Shown here in pieces: positions 15,101 to 18,965 of a stretch of 18,965 nt of DNA. Source of the DNA: an uncultured Terrimonas sp. (lineage in GTDB: Bacteria; Bacteroidota; Bacteroidia; Chitinophagales; Chitinophagaceae); assembly GCA_946886925.1 (NCBI GenBank), contig CAMPJQ010000006.1:1-18965 (forward strand). The letters run 5' to 3'. The notes under the pieces are model-generated. The model saw nothing but the letters and a program-made list of their open reading frames with translations, did not search any database and was not told the origin of the DNA. Positions within the stretch are counted from its first letter, which is position 1; the number at the start of each line of letters is the position of its first letter. The position numbers and the translations under genes are program-made.

Positions 15101-15228
15101 GAAGCGCCCACGATCGGCTTGCCATCGGAATCGCTGACCTTGCCGTTCATTACGGATTGCGCAATACCGGCTACAGACAGCATCAGTACAGCAAAAAGCA
15201 AACTGGCCCCTTTCATTAATGCCTTCAT
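12160..15228 (-). CDS. SusC/RagA-family TonB-dependent outer-membrane receptor, full length, 1022 aa
   Basis: Outer-membrane beta-barrel that imports oligomeric nutrients with its SusD lid, powered by TonB-ExbBD. Residues 1-23 are a signal peptide (AVLMLSVAGIA-Q). Residues of about 26-100 are a carboxypeptidase-regulatory-like domain (MNGKVSDSDGKPIVGASVGI, TTDAAGRFRL, VLSSIGFET). LSDVVVTGY (102-110) is the TonB-box-like segment. The plug follows with SLLQGKVAGVNI, IIIRGL and the SusC signature KDASAAAIYGSRAANGV (224-240). The remaining 770 residues are barrel with many aromatic-rich strands, ending LLFGASISL. Length is typical and the frame intact. It starts 38 bp after the upstream SusD stop and precedes its own SusD by 147 bp. 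The ATG at 15228 is chosen because it gives the most usual signal; the second Met at residue 5 is an alternative. Confidence 0.97.
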   Translation of the reverse strand: MKALMKGASLLFAVLMLSVAGIAQSVMNGKVSDSDGKPIVGASVGIKGKTAGATTDAAGRFRLRMSVGDTLVLSSIGFETREIVFRKASDLTVKLAEENKILSDVVVTGYKSQSKTEITGSVSTIKMDKITEGQAAESFSSLLQGKVAGVNIQLNSGEPGATPAIIIRGLAAVSRGDASAISEPLYVIDGIPIISKMSSEFAVTSTNVLADLNPSDIEDVVVLKDASAAAIYGSRAANGVILITTKKGKRGAPQINFNIRTGVNFVPQLRDVAAGIKEREQVKSLYDQYAPYGISMPAMYTDITNPFYNNSSDWQGYLYNTSVTQDYGASIRGAGDFGQYSISMGYMDSKGILFNTGFKRYSLMASTSFNALQNKLIINNTLAVSRTDQGRNPDGLSTTYSSLLPLPDNPLVKDAEVYQPGHLSNLNDRVRFSSDATLNLARNVAYKASLSLEYLRAMQDNYSESRRTLRATNLSAAGENQNFLFQNTVTYTPKFGDGHSLSVLLGQSMEKTEAKITTVSSVSAAPTLSQTVNWPQGNSIGSSNYGASTIMSYFSRIDYNFQQKYLLGASIRTDGSSKFGKANRWGVFPSISAGWNFYKEDLFANAGWLSSGKIRGSYGLSGTTWDNNYLALGIMDGGELDQYNSLIQVAYGGISGFTPTWLDGFKNDNLTWVKTNMANLGIDLSLFKGKVEVIFDAYEKLTKGLLLSTSLPTTSGYNEVYRNAADVLNRGLEFTVNTNLRFGKDFTWSTNLNFAYNKNRVTRLPDGNADIIKTSTSGQDFGSIIRVGVPLNGFFFYESQGIYQAENQLPVDPKTGKKLVGLQSKNLQVGDRNFKDQNGDYKIDVADRVYSGDPNPKWNGGWTNDFTYKGFSLNLVSTFVIGRDIVNTALLDRLKLGKDFAGSSSLPNFDEYAIWQKSGDNARYPALNPWSDATQVINYDSEYIEDGSYFKIRSATLSYTFSKKVMDRLPFERLRVYVTADNLVTFQKYSGPDAELVTIDGFDMSGGYPMRRMLLFGASISL

Positions 15229-15266
15229 TACATTTGTTTTTTCAGTTCAATTTTTTATATACTCCA

Positions 15267-16550
15267 TTAAGGAACTGCCCAATAAGTGTTCTGGCTCCAT
15301 CCATTGCCCCCGATGCTGTTGGCCGACAACGGCCAATAGGCAGCGCCTTTTGCAACATCATCTTCCGTAAATGCGGGTATGTAGGAGGGAACTTCACCAA
15401 ACCGGATCAGGTCAAACATGCGTTGCCCGGTGCCCACCAGCATACGTTGCCTTTCCAGCAGCAGTGCGTCCCCGAATGTCTCTTCCGTTAAAGCGCTGTA
15501 GTCTTCTGTGGCGCCGCTCGCTGCGCTGATAAGCCACTCTTTGGCCTCCTCCGGCCGCTCTGAACGCCAGGCAGCTTCTGCAAACAACAAATCGATCTCG
15601 CGAACCGGCAACAGCTCTACCTTACTGGCATCCCCAACGATCAGCGTGGCGGTATTGCCGGAAATATTAAACATACCTGTACGGCGCGCATCACCGTCCG
15701 GATAAACAGCATTAAATGTTTCCAGGGGCATGCTTAGCATACTTGCGCTCAATGGCGTTTGTGGAATCTCGGTGCGGCGGTCTTCACCGATCGCAAGCCC
15801 AAAACCCGACAGACTGTCTGTTGTATTGCTGGTAAAAGTATTGGTCAGTATATCGTAGGCGCTCTGCCCGTTGCCGAGCCACAGCGCTTCCTGCGCCAGC
15901 AGTGATGTTACAGCGGTTTTGTTAAAACGCACTGCCGTTAATGCAGCACTTTCGATGCCATCGTCATTGAGCAAAATCCAGGGCAGGAGTTTCTGTGCTT
16001 CTGTTGCCCATGTCATCGCCTGGTTAATCGCTTCTTCGCTGGAAAGACGCGTGCCAAAATTGTTTTTTTCGCCTGATGGCACTGATCCCCAGATCCGGGC
16101 TACGTAAAAATAGGCCATAGATTTAAGCGCCAGCGCTTCACCCCGGTATACGTTTTGCTGGTAGCTGCTCAGCACGCCCTCTTCTGCCTGGTCTATAATG
16201 TCCAGCAGATCGTTGGCATCTTTAATCACGTCATAAAAATATCCCCAGTCTGAAAGTTGTGCCAAATTTTGATCCGCGGCTGTCAGTTCCTGGTTGGCCA
16301 CCCGTTGCTGAAAAGCCACCGCTACCTTCAGGTCCCCCGCCCTGGCCTCGCCATACATCATCCATGCATAGTTGGCCAACAAGGCTCTCCTCAGGTCTAC
16401 ATATCCTCCGATCACTGCCTGCTGGATGCGTTGCGCAGATTCATAATAGCCGTCTTCCACTGTGCTGTTTTCCTGCGGCACCGTAAGACTCTTACGGCAG
16501 GAACCAAGAAGGACTATAGCCATTATTAATATGAACTTCGAATGTTTCAT
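15267..16550 (-). CDS. SusD/RagB-family lipoprotein, shorter form, 427 aa (first pair)
   Basis: SusD-like lid protein of the upstream SusC. The open frame extends to an ATG at 16589. I choose the ATG at 16550 because it gives a textbook lipoprotein signal, MKHSKFILIMAIVLLGSC with Cys18; the longer form would add 13 polar residues (MQKMKYINEMKQC) before it. SusD features are SVEDGYYESAQRIQQAVIGG-like N-terminal helices (observed STVEDGYYESAQRIQ), the TPR stretch ALALKSMAYFYVARIWGSVP, the RMLVGTGQRMFDLIRFGEVP motif and the final NGWSQNTYWAVP. At 427 residues it is clearly shorter than the second SusD (509) and than typical family members. It begins 49 bp after the upstream SusC stop and is followed after 38 bp by the second SusC. 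The ligand is unknown. Confidence 0.92.
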   Translation of the reverse strand: MKHSKFILIMAIVLLGSCRKSLTVPQENSTVEDGYYESAQRIQQAVIGGYVDLRRALLANYAWMMYGEARAGDLKVAVAFQQRVANQELTAADQNLAQLSDWGYFYDVIKDANDLLDIIDQAEEGVLSSYQQNVYRGEALALKSMAYFYVARIWGSVPSGEKNNFGTRLSSEEAINQAMTWATEAQKLLPWILLNDDGIESAALTAVRFNKTAVTSLLAQEALWLGNGQSAYDILTNTFTSNTTDSLSGFGLAIGEDRRTEIPQTPLSASMLSMPLETFNAVYPDGDARRTGMFNISGNTATLIVGDASKVELLPVREIDLLFAEAAWRSERPEEAKEWLISAASGATEDYSALTEETFGDALLLERQRMLVGTGQRMFDLIRFGEVPSYIPAFTEDDVAKGAAYWPLSANSIGGNGWSQNTYWAVP

Positions 16551-16599
16551 ACATTGTTTCATTTCGTTGATGTACTTCATTTTTTGCATGATATCATTC

Positions 16600-18965
16600 T
16601 TAAAAAACCACTTTAATACCCAGCGCTGCAGAAGCAGGCAATGGTGTGCCGGTATACATCAGATCATATCGGCGGCTACCCGTAATATTCTCTTCCGGGT
16701 TGATACCACTGTACCGGGAAAGGGTAAACAGGTTGTCGCCGCGAATAAATACTTCCATATCGCTTAATGCTTCCACTTTTTTAGATATCGAGTTGAAATG
16801 CCAGGAAACCGCAGCCCTGCTCAGGCGCACAAAACTGCCATCTTCAATGGTTCTGATCCCCTGGTAAACGGTACGGCCGTTGCTTCCCTTATTGATTAAG
16901 TAATAGGGCGTTTCGGCGCTTTTTACCGGAAATTCATAATTGACCATTTCTGCATCATAGCGGCTGTTGAAAGACGCTGCTGCAATATCTGCTCCCCAAG
17001 CGTAGGAGAGTATGAAGGTGGCAGAAATATTACGATACCGCAATGTATTGGTAAACCCGCCAAAAGCCTCCGGATCACTGTTGCCAATGCTTTTTTCTGT
17101 ACTGCCCTGCCAGGCTACGAGCGAAGTAACCGGGGCGCCCGACACCGCGCCAAGGTGGGCGAGGCTGGTATTCTCAATATCCCCGGGCAATGATTTTATT
17201 TTGTTGCGGTAGAACGCAATGTTCAGGTTGCTTGCCCACGAAAAATGGGTGGATTGTATCCAATGGCCATCGAGCGTTACTTCAACACCGGATAATGCGA
17301 GTTTGCCACCGGTTTCGTATTTATAGTCAATGCCACTGATATTGGGTTCGTACCGTTGATAGGTGAAATCGGTGTAGGTTTTATTAAAGTAATTTACGGA
17401 GAGATCCAGCACTGAACCGAGCGCAACCGTTATACCGGCATCAATCTGGGTTACGTCAATGCTTTTGGCGCCGGTGAAGGCTGGATACAATTCTCCTATG
17501 CCCAGGTAATTGCCGCCATAATAATCTCCGTATGCATCTAATTGTCCGCGGTATACTTCCGGTCTGCTCAGCACACCCGTTTTTCCAATGCCTGCGTTGA
17601 GCTTTACAGGTATGTTCAGGCTGGTTTTCAGATTATAGTGAACACCAAGCGCCGGGTAAAAGGCCCATTTTTTGTCGTATAAAGAGCTGCCATCGGCACG
17701 GCCCACCAGGTTGACGTCCAAATCATTTTTATACTTGAATTTCCAGGTTCCGTAAAAGGATACCAGTTTTTCCAGATCATGATTCGATAATGCCACCATT
17801 TGACTGGCATTGTAGCCTGTGACCACTTTCACAAAATCCGACCCGCCGTTTTCCAAACTGCGTTGTCCGTTGGCCGAAGTGAGCCGGTTATCTGTACTTC
17901 TGAACTCATTGCCGAGCGTCATATCCATTTGCAGTGCATCGGAAAATTCATGCAGCCAGTTTACAGAAGTGTTCCAGGTGATCAATTGCCGTTTGTAGGT
18001 AGCGCTTGAAGCATAAATATCTTTGTCGAGCAGGTTGGAAGGGACATATACATCCCGGCTGGCGCCTTCGTAAGACAGACCTGCCACGGAGCGGATGGTA
18101 ACGTTGCTCCCTGCAAGATAGGACAATCCCATAGAGGACATCAACCCGAGGTTTCGGTTCTTATCCATAAAAAACTCCTCATCGCCAACCACTGGAAGGG
18201 TTAAATCGCGGTTGTATTCTCCGGCATAACGTCCGTCCCGGTTGGCGAGTGCCATATTATTATAGAAGTGAGCGGTGAAGCGGTCGGTAATATTGTATTT
18301 CGCATTCAGAAATAAGGACTGGCTTCCAAACCCGGTACTTTTTATAATGCCTTTATCCTGGTGATTTGTTAGCCCAAAAAGGTAGGAGCCGTAACTGCCA
18401 GCGCCGTCTACCAGCAGGGTTTGCCCGTGCACCATGCTGCCATCACCATACACCGCCCTGCGGCCCATGGTATTGAAGTTGTAGAAGGCATCCCGCTTGT
18501 AGTCCATGTTTTGCAGGAAATTAACTCCGGCATAGGCGTTGGCCCGAACATGAATGGATCCGGGCTTTCCTTCTTTCATAATAATATTGAGCGCCCCGTT
18601 AGGTGCCTGCACGCCATAAGCGGCGAGGCGGTCAATGTCTTTGATTACTTCTATGCGTTCGATTTGTTCAGAAGAAAAATAAGTGAGTGGATTGATCCCG
18701 GTTACATTGGAGGGACCGGCCAGCATAGGCATACCGTTAATGAGGATCAGGGGCATGGTAGATTGATCCGTAGGATCCAGGCTTAATCCGCGTAAATTCA
18801 GAGTAGATTGGGCGCCAGCCGTACCCGACCAGCTTTTTACTCTTAATCCGGCTACACTTCCCTGTAAAATATTCTCCAGTCCGCTTCTATTGGATAAGAT
18901 CATACTGTCTACCCTCAGAGAATCCTGAGCCAGCACACTCATAGCAACACCAATAGATACAAGAA
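16600..18965 (-). CDS. Short SusC-like TonB-dependent receptor lacking the N-terminal regulatory domain (5' end outside window)
   Basis: SusC-family barrel, incomplete at its N-terminus. The frame is open from 18965 and an internal Met lies at 18942. The residues before and after that Met (VSIGVAM-SVLAQ-DSLRV) look like the end of a signal peptide, so the true start is just upstream of the window. Numbering from that Met, the plug begins at once: LENILQGSVAGLRV (22-35), LNLRGLSL (48-55), PLILINGMPML, then KDIDRLAAYGVQAPNGAL (101-118), a divergent form of the SusC signature. The carboxypeptidase-regulatory-like domain and DVVVTGY-type TonB box of the second SusC are absent. The barrel runs to ALGIKVVF. 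At roughly 800-820 residues in total it is much shorter than the neighbouring 1022-residue receptor. It is the first visible gene of the operon; the promoter must lie outside the window. Confidence 0.92.
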   Translation of the reverse strand, partial: LVSIGVAMSVLAQDSLRVDSMILSNRSGLENILQGSVAGLRVKSWSGTAGAQSTLNLRGLSLDPTDQSTMPLILINGMPMLAGPSNVTGINPLTYFSSEQIERIEVIKDIDRLAAYGVQAPNGALNIIMKEGKPGSIHVRANAYAGVNFLQNMDYKRDAFYNFNTMGRRAVYGDGSMVHGQTLLVDGAGSYGSYLFGLTNHQDKGIIKSTGFGSQSLFLNAKYNITDRFTAHFYNNMALANRDGRYAGEYNRDLTLPVVGDEEFFMDKNRNLGLMSSMGLSYLAGSNVTIRSVAGLSYEGASRDVYVPSNLLDKDIYASSATYKRQLITWNTSVNWLHEFSDALQMDMTLGNEFRSTDNRLTSANGQRSLENGGSDFVKVVTGYNASQMVALSNHDLEKLVSFYGTWKFKYKNDLDVNLVGRADGSSLYDKKWAFYPALGVHYNLKTSLNIPVKLNAGIGKTGVLSRPEVYRGQLDAYGDYYGGNYLGIGELYPAFTGAKSIDVTQIDAGITVALGSVLDLSVNYFNKTYTDFTYQRYEPNISGIDYKYETGGKLALSGVEVTLDGHWIQSTHFSWASNLNIAFYRNKIKSLPGDIENTSLAHLGAVSGAPVTSLVAWQGSTEKSIGNSDPEAFGGFTNTLRYRNISATFILSYAWGADIAAASFNSRYDAEMVNYEFPVKSAETPYYLINKGSNGRTVYQGIRTIEDGSFVRLSRAAVSWHFNSISKKVEALSDMEVFIRGDNLFTLSRYSGINPEENITGSRRYDLMYTGTPLPASAALGIKVVF

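Overview
The window comes from a Bacteroidota genome, most likely the Chitinophagaceae/Sphingobacteriia side. The reasons are tandem SusC/SusD outer-membrane uptake genes, many short-signal lipoproteins with a Bacteroidota-type lipobox, a fasciclin lipoprotein, and a promoter before rpoB with the Bacteroidota layout (TTG, 19 bp, TAnnTTTG). The genus assignment is an impression, not a measurement. Every convincing gene lies on the minus strand, so transcription runs from high to low coordinates. I saw no tRNA, rRNA, CRISPR array, transposase or integrase.

Region 1 (18965 to 5065) is one long co-directional gene set. In transcription order it holds a short SusC-type receptor (5' end outside the window), a SusD-type lipoprotein, a second full-length SusC and a second SusD. 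These are followed by a fasciclin (FAS1) lipoprotein, an unrecognised beta-rich lipoprotein, an alkaline-phosphatase-superfamily protein with a LamG domain, a small lipoprotein, and a lipoprotein with two Ig-like domains plus LamG. Gaps are 7-167 bp, and a strong terminator at 4981-5014 closes the unit. No glycoside hydrolase, polysaccharide lyase, sulfatase with an intact active site, or peptidase is visible. The locus therefore looks like an outer-membrane capture/import machine with several binding or adhesion proteins, not a classical polysaccharide-degradation locus. The phosphatase-like member appears to have lost several metal ligands and has LamG inserted inside its catalytic fold.

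The spacers before the second SusD and before the FAS1 gene share a roughly 90-100 bp repeated element. It carries micro-ORFs, and in one copy it is flanked by a 19-bp near-perfect direct repeat.

Region 2 (4829 to 2682) is a two-gene unit: a PfkB-family kinase (fructokinase-like) followed 24 bp later by a FAD-dependent amino-acid-oxidase-type dehydrogenase. A plausible terminator follows at 2603-2643.

Region 3 (2524 to 1) is the 5' part of rpoB with its own promoter and a leader of about 140 nt. rplL is not upstream of rpoB here, so the usual rplKAJL-rpoBC arrangement is interrupted.
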